Position numbers and translations under genes: made by a program. A model generated the notes under the pieces. The model searched no databases. It saw only the letters and a list, made by a program, of their open reading frames with translations, and had not been told where the DNA came from. A DNA stretch of 7,776 nt from assembly GCA_029256005.1 (NCBI GenBank), contig JAQSYS010000070.1:1-7776 (forward strand), in the 5' to 3' direction. Within the stretch, counting starts at the first letter, position 1, and each line of letters starts with the position of its first letter. Shown here one piece after another: positions 1 through 6,507 of the stretch. The stretch comes from Sedimentibacter sp. (GTDB lineage Bacteria; Bacillota; Clostridia; Tissierellales; Sedimentibacteraceae).

Positions 1-50
1 GCGGATCATGTATGGATGCTTGTACATTCCATGCTATCATTAAGAAGTAG
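1..50 (+). CDS. C-terminal end of a HydB/NuoF-like iron-sulfur subunit (partial)
   Basis: Only the last 15 full codons and the stop (TAG at 48-50) are inside the window. The frame beginning at base 3 reads GSCMDACTFHAIIKK, and the two bases before it (GC) would complete a TGC cysteine codon, giving CGSCMDAC. This is the second half of a bacterial ferredoxin-type [4Fe-4S] motif. An ending close to KCxxCGxCxxxCKFxAIIKK is typical of the 2x[4Fe-4S] tail of HydB, the NuoF-like flavoprotein of NAD(H)-linked [FeFe] hydrogenases. The hydrogenase catalytic subunit starts 17 bases after the stop, so the two are almost certainly one operon. A different ferredoxin-domain protein cannot be excluded from 15 residues. 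The reading frame is well supported, the exact family moderately. Confidence 0.72.
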   Translation, partial: GSCMDACTFHAIIKK

Positions 51-67
51 AAAGGCTGGTGTTAATT

Positions 68-1882
68 ATGGATAAAGTAAATGTAACGATAAATGGAATA
101 CAAGTAAGTGTTCCAAAGGATTATACAGTGTTAATGGCAGCCAGAGAGGCTGGAATTGACATACCTACACTATGTTTTTTAAAGGATATAAATGAGGTAG
201 CAGCGTGCAGAGTATGTGTTGTAGAAGCGGATATTAAAGGTGTTCCGATGCGTAATCTTCCTGCTTCATGCGTTCTACAGGTTCAAGAAGGAATGAACAT
301 AAGAACGAATACTGCCAAAGTAAGAAATGCAGTTAGAATGAATGTGGAGCTAATCTTAGCTAATCACAATAGAGAATGCTTAACATGTTTAAGAAATGGA
401 ACATGCGAGCTACAAAAACTGTGTGATGAGCTTGGAATTAAGGATATTGAATTTGTAGGAGCAAAAAGAGAAGCTAAAATAGATAATTTATCTCATTCAA
501 TAGTTAGGGATACAAGCAAATGTATACTTTGCGGACGTTGCGTAAGTACATGCAGCAATGTTCAAGGGATAGGTGTTTTAGATTTCACAAAAAGAGGTTT
601 CAACACAGAAGTTGCTCCAGCATTTAATTATAGTATGAATGATGTCAATTGCGTTTATTGTGGTCAGTGTATTCAAGCTTGCCCTGTTGCTGCACTTCGT
701 GAGAGAACATACATTGATGATGTTTGGGAAGCAATTGATGACCCTGACAAGTACGTTGTAGTTCAAACTGCACCAGGAGTAAGAGCTTCATTAGGTGAAG
801 AATTTGGTTATCCTGTTGGATCAGATGTTACTGGAAAAATGGTAGCTGCGCTAAGAAGACTTGGATTTAACAAGGTGTTTGACACAAACTTCTCAGCTGA
901 CCTTACTATTCTTGAAGAAGGTACAGAACTCTTAAGCAGAGTTAAAAATGGTGGCAAATTGCCAATGATTACATCATGTTCACCTGGATGGATTCGTTAC
1001 TGTGAAATTAATTATCCTGATTTTCTGGATAATCTTTCTACATGCAAATCACCTCAGCAGATGTTTGGAGCCATTGCGAAATCATATTTTGCTGAAAAAG
1101 AAGGTGTAGACCCTAAAAAAATGGTGGTTGTATCTATAATGCCTTGTACTTCTAAGAAGACTGAAGCAAACAGACCTGAAATGGAAGTGGACGGCATAAG
1201 AGATGTAGATTTCTCACTTACTACAAGAGAGCTTGGAAACATGATAAAACAAGCTAGAATAAATTTTAAAGGTCTTGCTGATGAACAACCGGACAGTATT
1301 CTTGGCGAATACACAGGTGCAGGTGTAATATTTGGTGCAACAGGCGGTGTTATGGAAGCAGCTTTGAGAACAGTTGCAGATATACTGACTGGCAAAGACT
1401 TAGATGAAATTGAATATCAAGTTGTAAGAGGAATTGAGGGAGTTAAGGAAGCTTCATTAGTTCTTCCAATCGACGGAAAAGACACAGAAATTAAGATTGC
1501 GATAGCTCATGGTACAGCAAATGCTGCTAAGGTGCTGGAATCAGTTAAATCTGGAGAAAAAGAATATCACTTCATTGAAGTAATGGCATGTCCTGGAGGC
1601 TGTGTACATGGAGGAGGTCAATCTCATGTATCAGCAAAGGCTAGGCTTGATGTAAATCCAAAGATTAACAGAGCAAACGCGTTATATGAATTGGATAAAT
1701 CTCTGCCAATCAGAAAGTCTCACAAAAATCCTGAGATTATTAAGCTTTATGAAGAGTTTCTAAAGGAACCAAACAGCCATTTATCACATAAACTCCTTCA
1801 TACACATTATGTAAAGAGAGATTCATATATGGTTGAACAGGAAGAAGAATTTGAAAAACTTCTTGAAAAATTAAATAAATAA
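68..1882 (+). CDS. hydA: [FeFe] hydrogenase catalytic subunit HydA, NAD-linked clostridial type
   Basis: Catalyses reversible H2 oxidation/proton reduction in the cytoplasm, probably with NAD(H) and ferredoxin through the HydB-like partner just upstream. The protein is 604 residues from ATG 68. A GTG at 59 is in frame, but it lies too close to the purine-rich AAAGG (51-55) and would add only three residues. Cluster ligands are visible in the order and spacing of C. pasteurianum hydrogenase I: [2Fe-2S] C36/C47/C50/C68; His-Cys3 [4Fe-4S] H100/C104/C107/C113; two [4Fe-4S] with C152/155/158/162 and C195/198/201/205. The H-domain has L1 TSCSPGW (302-308), L2 MPCTSKK with C360, and L3 MACPGGC with C508 and C512, then a GGGQ stretch. 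A proton path fits by spacing: E284, E287, R291, C304, S324. The C-terminus carries the family's LHTHYV motif and a short acidic/lysine-rich tail, with no extra [2Fe-2S] domain as in the longer Thermotoga HydA. Oddity: serine 305 sits where a cluster-ligating cysteine is expected. Confidence 0.96.
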   Translation: MDKVNVTINGIQVSVPKDYTVLMAAREAGIDIPTLCFLKDINEVAACRVCVVEADIKGVPMRNLPASCVLQVQEGMNIRTNTAKVRNAVRMNVELILANHNRECLTCLRNGTCELQKLCDELGIKDIEFVGAKREAKIDNLSHSIVRDTSKCILCGRCVSTCSNVQGIGVLDFTKRGFNTEVAPAFNYSMNDVNCVYCGQCIQACPVAALRERTYIDDVWEAIDDPDKYVVVQTAPGVRASLGEEFGYPVGSDVTGKMVAALRRLGFNKVFDTNFSADLTILEEGTELLSRVKNGGKLPMITSCSPGWIRYCEINYPDFLDNLSTCKSPQQMFGAIAKSYFAEKEGVDPKKMVVVSIMPCTSKKTEANRPEMEVDGIRDVDFSLTTRELGNMIKQARINFKGLADEQPDSILGEYTGAGVIFGATGGVMEAALRTVADILTGKDLDEIEYQVVRGIEGVKEASLVLPIDGKDTEIKIAIAHGTANAAKVLESVKSGEKEYHFIEVMACPGGCVHGGGQSHVSAKARLDVNPKINRANALYELDKSLPIRKSHKNPEIIKLYEEFLKEPNSHLSHKLLHTHYVKRDSYMVEQEEEFEKLLEKLNK

Positions 1883-1899
1883 AAAAGTAAATAAAATAA

Positions 1900-1926
1900 A
1901 TGGGAGGGTGAACCTCCCATATTTTT
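1900..1926. terminator. Bidirectional intrinsic terminator between hydA and the HAD gene
   Basis: A perfect 8-bp stem, ATGGGAGG (1900-1907) and CCTCCCAT (1913-1920), encloses the loop GTGAA. It is followed on the plus strand by ATTTTT. On the minus strand the continuation (complement of 1881-1899) is also T-rich, ending in a run of six T. The stop codon of hydA (1880-1882) and that of the convergent gene (1928-1930) both lie within about 20 bases, so one hairpin can end both transcripts. Confidence 0.9.
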
Positions 1927-1927
1927 A

Positions 1928-2587
1928 TTATTTATTTAATATAATTTCAATCATTTCATCGATGTTTGATGCAATAAAATCTGCATTTTCCTGCTCTAAC
2001 ATGGCTTGAGTTCTAAAACCCCATAATACACCTAAGGATTTAATTCCAGCATTTCTTGCTACCTGAATATCTATTTCCGTATCACCAATATAAATGCAAT
2101 CTTCTTTTTTTATGTTCAAATAATCCATAATAGCTAACAGTGAAGTAGGGTCTGGTTTAGCGTTAAAACTATCTTTAAGCCCTGACGAATATTTTATTTT
2201 ATCATAAAAATATTTTTTACAGAGGTTCATGGTATTATCATGAGTTTTGTTAGATAATACTGCTGTAATTACTTCATTTTTATTTAAAATATCTAACATA
2301 TCAATAATTCCTTTAAAAGGCTTGGTATTATCAAACATATGGGAATCATAATATTCATTAAAATATTCCAGAAATTTATCTGTTACATCAACTTGATCAT
2401 AGCCGAAAAACTCACTGATTATCGACTCAATTACTTTACGCCTTCCATATCCAAGCATTAATTTATATTTTTGAGAATTGATTTGTGGCAAATTAAATTT
2501 TGATAATGCATAATTGCATGCCTTTTCAAGGTCTTCAACTGAATCAAGCAATGTTCCATCTAAATCAAATATTGCAGCCTTAAACAT
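1928..2587 (-). CDS. HAD-family phosphatase, phosphoglycolate phosphatase/PpaX-like
   Basis: A 219-residue cytoplasmic hydrolase of the haloacid dehalogenase superfamily with all four motifs: I DLDGTLLDS with nucleophile D8 and acid/base D10; II LSNK with S112; III lysine K144 in AKPDP; IV GDTEID with Mg-binding D169 and D173. The roughly 70 helical residues between motif I and motif II form a C1 cap, the arrangement of the Gph, PpaX and beta-phosphoglucomutase branch. Motif II and the closing GVLWGFR stretch favour a phosphoglycolate or pyrophosphate phosphatase over a mutase, but the substrate cannot be read from the sequence. I chose ATG at 2587 because a GGAGG box (2597-2593) lies five bases before it; an in-frame GTG at 2593 overlaps that box. 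It is convergent with hydA and divergent from pyrC, so it is probably a single-gene transcript. A link to pyrimidine or hydrogen metabolism is not indicated. Confidence 0.9.
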   Translation of the reverse strand: MFKAAIFDLDGTLLDSVEDLEKACNYALSKFNLPQINSQKYKLMLGYGRRKVIESIISEFFGYDQVDVTDKFLEYFNEYYDSHMFDNTKPFKGIIDMLDILNKNEVITAVLSNKTHDNTMNLCKKYFYDKIKYSSGLKDSFNAKPDPTSLLAIMDYLNIKKEDCIYIGDTEIDIQVARNAGIKSLGVLWGFRTQAMLEQENADFIASNIDEMIEIILNK

Positions 2588-2592
2588 ACACA

Positions 2593-2597
2593 CCTCC
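2593..2597 (-). promoter_or_regulatory. Ribosome binding site that fixes the HAD gene start
   Basis: On the minus strand GGAGG is followed by five bases and then ATG (2587-2585). The upstream in-frame GTG begins with the last G of this box and so cannot be the start used with it. Confidence 0.85.
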
Positions 2598-2613
2598 GAG
2601 ATTTAATAAATAC

Positions 2614-2642
2614 ATAATAACATAAAGGCAATCAATTACCAA
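2614..2642 (-). promoter_or_regulatory. Candidate SigA promoter for the HAD gene
   Basis: Read on the minus strand, a -35-like TTGGTA (2642-2637, four of six consensus bases) is separated by exactly 17 bases from a -10-like TATTAT (2619-2614, five of six). Transcription would begin near 2607, leaving a short leader that holds the GGAGG box. This was found by eye; the spacing is ideal but AT-rich DNA gives chance matches. Confidence 0.55.
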
Positions 2643-2656
2643 TAGTTAATAAAATT

Positions 2657-2685
2657 CTTTCATAATGATGTTTTTGTGATATAAT
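2657..2685 (+). promoter_or_regulatory. Candidate SigA promoter for pyrC with an extended -10
   Basis: A perfect TATAAT (2680-2685) is preceded by TGA, making a TGnTATAAT extended -10. The -35 is weak: CTTTCA (2657-2662) lies 17 bases upstream and matches three of six consensus positions. Transcription would start near 2692, about 49 bases before the pyrC ATG. Its -35 is only 14 bases from the -35 of the divergent HAD promoter, so the two could influence each other. Confidence 0.6.
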
Positions 2686-2703
2686 TAGTATAAAATATTA
2701 AGC

Positions 2704-2719
2704 AAAAACTATTGTTTTT
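2704..2719. repeat. Short inverted repeat in the pyrC leader
   Basis: AAAAAC (2704-2709) and GTTTTT (2714-2719) are perfect inverted copies around TATT, placed just downstream of the predicted pyrC transcription start. As RNA the stem is almost all A-U and would be weak. It could be a protein operator or mere chance in AT-rich DNA. I see no PyrR-type attenuator in this short leader. Confidence 0.3.
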
Positions 2720-2740
2720 ACTTAATTAACAGGTGATTAT

Positions 2741-4012
2741 ATGATACTTATAAAAAACGGAAGATTGATTGACCCAGAATCAAAAAGAGATGAAGTTACT
2801 GACATACTCATAAATGGTGAGTTTATAGCAAGAATTGAGAAAAATATTCATTGTGAAGCTATTGATGAAGTTATTGATGCAAAAGGAAAAATAGTTTCAC
2901 CTGGTCTAATTGATGTACATGTTCATTTTAGGGACCCCGGGCAAACTTATAAGGAAGATATTCAAACAGGGTCCATGGCTGCAGCTAGAGGAGGATATAC
3001 AACTGTTGTATGTATGGCTAATACCAAGCCTACAGTTGACAACAAGGAAACAATCGAGTATATATTGAATGAAGCAAAAAAATCTCCTATTAATGTTTTG
3101 CAAACGGCAGCGGTAACAATGAATTTAAAGGGTGCTGAATTAGTTGATTTTAAATTATTGAAAAGTTGTGGTGCCGTTGGTTTTACTGATGATGGCTTTC
3201 CCATTATGGATTCATTTATTGCAAAAAAGGCTATGGAAGAGGCTATAAAGTATAACGTACCAATAAGCTTTCATGAAGAAGATCCAAGCTTGATTTATAA
3301 TTCAGGCATTAACCATGGAATTATATCAGCAGAAATGAATATTAATGGAGCACTTCGGACGGCTGAAGATGTGATGATAGCAAGAGATTGTGTTTTAGCA
3401 ATAGAAACAGGTGCAAGAGTCAATATCCAACATGTCAGTTCAGGCAGAGCTGTTGAGATTATAAGATTTGCTAAATTAATGGGAGCTAATATTTCTGCAG
3501 AAGCATCACCGCATCATTTTACTTTGACAGAGGAAGCTGTGCTTAAATTTAAGACAAATGCGAAAATGAATCCTCCATTAAGAACTGAAGAGGACCGACT
3601 AAAAATAATTGAAGGACTTAGGGATGGAACCATTGATATAATTGCTACCGACCATGCGCCACACAGTATTGAAGAAAAGGAAAGAGAATTTTTAAAAGCG
3701 CCAAGCGGAATTATAGGTTTAGAAACTGCTTTAGCATTGGGAATAACCGTCTTGGTAAAAAACAAACATTTAACTTTAATTGAATTGTTAGAAAAAATGA
3801 CACTAAATCCTGCAAAATTATATAGTTTATCTACAGGCAGGGTTCAGGAGGGGTTGAAAGCAGACTTGTTGATATTTGACCCGGAAGAAAAATGGGTTGT
3901 TGATAATTTTTATTCTAAGTCAAGTAATTCTCCATTTATAAATTGGGAGCTTACAGGAAAAGTAAAATACACAATATGCAGTGGTAAGGTTGTTTATAAA
4001 ACTGCTGAATGA
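2741..4012 (+). CDS. pyrC: Dihydroorotase, class I
   Basis: Interconverts N-carbamoyl-L-aspartate and L-dihydroorotate, the third step of de novo UMP synthesis, in the cytoplasm. At 423 residues it has the length of the class I (Bacillus/Aquifex-type) enzymes rather than the shorter class II E. coli form. Metal and substrate residues are in place: the amidohydrolase HxH at H60/H62 followed by R64; the FTDDG segment with D150/D151, where class I enzymes use an aspartate as bridging metal ligand instead of carboxylated lysine; H178 (SFHEED); H231 (NIQHVSS); and catalytic D304 in ATDHAPH. N96 of the MANTKP motif is also present. The start ATG has AGGTG (2731-2735) five bases upstream. No other pyr gene is in the window, so it seems to be outside a compact pyr operon. 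No clear terminator follows, so read-through into the next gene is possible. Hydantoinase or allantoinase are the main alternatives, but the MANTKP and DDG motifs favour PyrC. Confidence 0.95.
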   Translation: MILIKNGRLIDPESKRDEVTDILINGEFIARIEKNIHCEAIDEVIDAKGKIVSPGLIDVHVHFRDPGQTYKEDIQTGSMAAARGGYTTVVCMANTKPTVDNKETIEYILNEAKKSPINVLQTAAVTMNLKGAELVDFKLLKSCGAVGFTDDGFPIMDSFIAKKAMEEAIKYNVPISFHEEDPSLIYNSGINHGIISAEMNINGALRTAEDVMIARDCVLAIETGARVNIQHVSSGRAVEIIRFAKLMGANISAEASPHHFTLTEEAVLKFKTNAKMNPPLRTEEDRLKIIEGLRDGTIDIIATDHAPHSIEEKEREFLKAPSGIIGLETALALGITVLVKNKHLTLIELLEKMTLNPAKLYSLSTGRVQEGLKADLLIFDPEEKWVVDNFYSKSSNSPFINWELTGKVKYTICSGKVVYKTAE

Positions 4013-4019
4013 TTAATTA

Positions 4020-4049
4020 TTATCAAATGACAAAATTCAAACATATAAT
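4020..4049 (+). promoter_or_regulatory. Candidate promoter for the cysteine desulfurase gene
   Basis: TTATCA (4020-4025, four of six -35 consensus bases) is followed after 18 bases by a perfect TATAAT (4044-4049). Transcription would begin near 4056, leaving room for the AGGTGAT ribosome binding site (4069-4075). A second TATAAT at 4060-4065 is too close to the ribosome binding site to be the useful one. Confidence 0.45.
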
Positions 4050-4078
4050 ATATTAAAACTATAATAGCAGGTGATGTA

Positions 4079-5218
4079 ATGATATATTTAGATAATGCTG
4101 CAACAACATACCCGAAGCCAAAGACAGTTTATCAAGGCGTTATGCGCGCTATGACTGAGTACGGCGCTAATCCAGGAAGAGGAAGCCATGCAATGGCAAT
4201 TGAAGGGGCAAGAGTTATATATGAAACAAGAGAATTGATGGCACAGTTGTTCAACCTAGATGACCCTATGAAGGTTATATTCACATTCAATGCAACAGAT
4301 GGACTTAATCAAGCTATAAAAGGAGTTTTGAATCCAGGAGATCATGTTATCACAACAACTATGGAACATAACTCAGTATTGCGTCCTATTAAGGAATTAG
4401 AAAAACATGGAGTTGAAAATACAATTATTCAATGTGCAAAAGATGGAAGTTTAGATGTTGAAGAAATTGAAGCAAACATTAAAATCAATACTAAGCTGGT
4501 TGTAACCACTCATGTTTCAAATCTTACTGGTACCATAATGCCTGTTGAAGAAATTGGCCAACTATGTAAGAGAAAAAACATTTTATATCTTGTTGATGGG
4601 TCGCAAAGTGCAGGTGTTTTAGATATTGATATGAAGAAGTTTAATATAGATTTATTGGTAGTACCCGGGCATAAAGGACTTCTTGGGCCACAAGGTACTG
4701 GAGCGCTGTTAATAAATTGTGATACAGAAATAAAACAGCTGAAGGAAGGCGGAACAGGTAGTGAATCAAGCAGCATGTTTCAACCAAACTTCTATCCTGA
4801 TAAATTAGAATCAGGTACACATAATCTTCCGGGTATAGCAGGACTAAATGCGGGGCTAAAGTACATTTTAAGCAAGGGCACAAAATCGATTTACAGCCAC
4901 GAAAAAGAACTTCTTGATATATTCATCAAGGAACTAAGAAAGAACCCTAAAATTGAAATATATGGCCCTGAAGATATTAATCTAAGATGTGGTGTTGTTC
5001 CAATCAATATTTTAGACTTAGACTCGTCGGAGGTTGCTTTCAAGTTGGATACTGAATATAATATAGCAGTAAGACCAGGTCTTCATTGTGCACCGCTGGC
5101 ACATAAAACAATTGGTACTGAAAAAATTGGTGCAGTAAGATTTGGAATAGGTCCATTCAATAAAAAGACAGATATATTTGCAGCAGTAAAAGCATTAAAT
5201 GAAATTTCAGGAGTTTAA
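4079..5218 (+). CDS. Cysteine desulfurase-family aminotransferase class V protein
   Basis: A 379-residue PLP enzyme of the cysteine desulfurase/selenocysteine lyase fold, expected to release sulfur (or selenium) from cysteine (or selenocysteine) as an enzyme-bound persulfide in the cytoplasm. Visible residues: N-terminal YLDNAATTYPKP (3-14); H97 stacking over PLP in the MEHNS segment; D173 and Q176 in LVDGSQSAG; Schiff-base lysine K199 in PGHKG; and catalytic cysteine C337 in RPGLHCAPL, in a short loop as in SufS-type group II enzymes; R354 follows in AVRFGIG. The compact length and the GLHCAPLAHKTIGT stretch point to the clostridial subfamily annotated as 'cysteine desulfurase family protein' (TIGR01977 type) rather than housekeeping IscS or SufS, and no sufB or iscU lies beside it. 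The start has CAGGTGAT four bases before ATG. YedF lies three genes downstream, suggesting a sulfur- or selenium-transfer role; the true substrate is not shown. Confidence 0.9.
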   Translation: MIYLDNAATTYPKPKTVYQGVMRAMTEYGANPGRGSHAMAIEGARVIYETRELMAQLFNLDDPMKVIFTFNATDGLNQAIKGVLNPGDHVITTTMEHNSVLRPIKELEKHGVENTIIQCAKDGSLDVEEIEANIKINTKLVVTTHVSNLTGTIMPVEEIGQLCKRKNILYLVDGSQSAGVLDIDMKKFNIDLLVVPGHKGLLGPQGTGALLINCDTEIKQLKEGGTGSESSSMFQPNFYPDKLESGTHNLPGIAGLNAGLKYILSKGTKSIYSHEKELLDIFIKELRKNPKIEIYGPEDINLRCGVVPINILDLDSSEVAFKLDTEYNIAVRPGLHCAPLAHKTIGTEKIGAVRFGIGPFNKKTDIFAAVKALNEISGV

Positions 5219-5220
5219 TC

Positions 5221-5256
5221 TATAAAAGGAAAATTGCATGCAATTTTCCTTTTATA
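5221..5256. terminator. Perfect 36-bp palindrome, probable terminator after the desulfurase gene
   Basis: The 18 bases TATAAAAGGAAAATTGCA (5221-5238) are followed directly by their exact reverse complement (5239-5256), with no spacer and no mismatch. It begins two bases after the desulfurase stop codon. As RNA it would form a stem of about 16 bp closed by a CAUG tetraloop, with the U-rich 3' arm (CCUUUUAUA) serving as a short release tract. Because it is symmetrical it reads the same on both strands. The U-tract is inside the stem rather than after it, so termination strength is uncertain, and a double-stranded protein site is an alternative. Confidence 0.75.
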
Positions 5257-5405
5257 ATGTATTAATAAAATTCTAATGCAATATACATATATATTTGATA
5301 TAATAAAAATAACATATTGATTGTATTTATTATATTGGTGTGAAACAAGATATTTGTAGCTTGGGATAATGATAAAATATGGTAAATCATAAAGCAGGGT
5401 AAAAT
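5257..5405 (+). promoter_or_regulatory. AT-rich spacer with candidate promoter for the DUF5711-cvpA-yedF unit
   Basis: This 149-base gap holds no supportable gene. The best promoter signal is TGATATAAT (5296-5304), an extended -10 that contains a perfect TATAAT at 5299-5304; the hexamer 17 bases upstream (ATGCAA, 5276-5281) is a poor -35. A second weak -10-like GATAAT lies at 5365-5370. The remaining long leader (about 95 bases from the first candidate) shows no strong hairpin by eye. The gene start is preceded by AGGGT (5396-5400). Confidence 0.45.
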
Positions 5406-6476
5406 ATGAAAAAATTTATTACTTTTTTTATAATTTTTTTAATTATTATAGGTGGAATTGTATTTTTTACATATGGAAAAGAATTTTTGACATTATTAGA
5501 TGAAAAGAAGGTGTATAATGTAGAAGATATTCAGTCAACAAAGATAGACACTCTCGAAGAATATAAATTTTTTAATGGAGGTCTTATAACTTATAATAAT
5601 CAAAAAATTACATTCCTTGATTACAAGAACAATATTTTATGGCAAAATGAAGATGGGTCATTTTCAAAAAAGGTATTTGTTACAGACAACAACGTATTTA
5701 GAAAAATGGAAGACACAATACAGGTGCTTGATAATAGTAATCAAAAGTTTGTAATATCTGAAATTCAAGGCGATTTGGTAAATGTTTCACGTGAAAATGA
5801 CAAAGTTTACATGATTGTTAAGAACAGTACAGGAAAAAATTCATTATATATATTAAATAGTAATAATGAAGTGATAGTAGATAATAAAATCTTTGAGGAT
5901 AATATTACGGGTGTGTCAATTAGTGACAGGTCAGAGGGTTATGCGCTTATTACTATGAACTTTGATAGTGACTCAATTATTAACACTATTTATTTCAATT
6001 TGCTGGATGATGTTGAGCTTTGGAACTATGAAATAAAAGATGAAATATTGATAAAAGTACAAGTGATAAGCAACAATGTTGTGGTAGTTGGTACAAATAA
6101 TGTTTATTACTTCAATACAAATGGTAAACTTATGTGGAAGAATGGTATTTATAATAAAATATTGGACTATGACATAAGTAAAGATAAGCAGGAAATTTAC
6201 ATCTTATATGAAATTGATTCTGCCTCAGAGCTTATTTCATACAATTTCGAAGGAAAGGTTACCGGAGTACATAAGGCACCTTCGGATATAAATAAATTAA
6301 AGATTTACGAAGATAGGATTTTTGTTTATAATGAAAATAGCATATACTTGGTTCATGGATTAAAAACTGATAAGATACATGAAGATACAGAGGGAAATAT
6401 TTCTGATTTTATAGTAGAAGGCAATGACATCCATATTTTATCTAAAGATAAGCTTGTCAAAGGTAAAATTCAATAA
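5406..6476 (+). CDS. Membrane-anchored propeller-like protein of unknown function (DUF5711-like)
   Basis: A 356-residue protein whose function I do not recognise. Residues 2-3 are lysines, followed by one strongly hydrophobic helix (about 4-22, rich in F and I) with no signal-peptidase cysteine or AxA site, so it is probably an uncleaved N-terminal anchor with residues 25-356 outside the cytoplasmic membrane. The rest is predicted mainly beta: repeated short strand-turn units such as ITFLDYKNNILWQ, LYILNSNNEVIVD, VYYFNTNGKLMWKNG and LISYNFEGKVTG. Hydrophobic strand, then N/D/G turn, then W or V resembles PQQ- or WD-like beta-propeller blades, and the length suits about six or seven blades. 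There are no cysteines, no visible catalytic motif and no sorting signal. Size, architecture and location beside cvpA fit the clostridial family I recall as DUF5711; that name is from memory. The start ATG has AGGGT five bases upstream. It is probably co-transcribed with cvpA, whose start is 31 bases after this stop. Confidence 0.85.
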   Translation: MKKFITFFIIFLIIIGGIVFFTYGKEFLTLLDEKKVYNVEDIQSTKIDTLEEYKFFNGGLITYNNQKITFLDYKNNILWQNEDGSFSKKVFVTDNNVFRKMEDTIQVLDNSNQKFVISEIQGDLVNVSRENDKVYMIVKNSTGKNSLYILNSNNEVIVDNKIFEDNITGVSISDRSEGYALITMNFDSDSIINTIYFNLLDDVELWNYEIKDEILIKVQVISNNVVVVGTNNVYYFNTNGKLMWKNGIYNKILDYDISKDKQEIYILYEIDSASELISYNFEGKVTGVHKAPSDINKLKIYEDRIFVYNENSIYLVHGLKTDKIHEDTEGNISDFIVEGNDIHILSKDKLVKGKIQ

Positions 6477-6494
6477 ACTGATTACAAAGGATAA

Positions 6495-6502
6495 AAGGAG
6501 GT
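6495..6502 (+). promoter_or_regulatory. Strong ribosome binding site that fixes the cvpA start
   Basis: AAGGAGGT is a full anti-Shine-Dalgarno match placed five bases before ATG 6508. The open frame extends back to 6424 inside the preceding gene, but those upstream 28 codons have no such site and would overlap the neighbour. Confidence 0.92.
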
Positions 6503-6507
6503 ATTCA

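Noticed and set aside
59..67. GTG start for hydA three codons upstream
   Set aside because: The ribosome binding region 51-61 would overlap or touch this codon; ATG 68 starts the conserved MDKVNVTINGI-type [2Fe-2S] domain directly.
578..1395. Minus-strand frames inside hydA
   Set aside because: They are antisense to a fully motif-supported hydrogenase, have no ribosome binding sites and no conserved features.
4060..4065. Second TATAAT before the desulfurase gene as its promoter
   Set aside because: Transcription would begin inside or just before the ribosome binding site at 4069-4075, leaving no usable leader; the box at 4044-4049 fits better.
5379..5402. Seven-codon frame (MVNHKAG) ending just before the propeller gene, as a leader peptide
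   Set aside because: It has no well-spaced ribosome binding site, no runs of regulatory codons and no hairpin pair nearby; it is expected by chance.
6424..6507. N-terminal 28-codon extension of the CvpA protein
   Set aside because: It overlaps the end of the preceding gene, has no ribosome binding site, and the AAGGAGGT box five bases before ATG 6508 clearly marks the real start.
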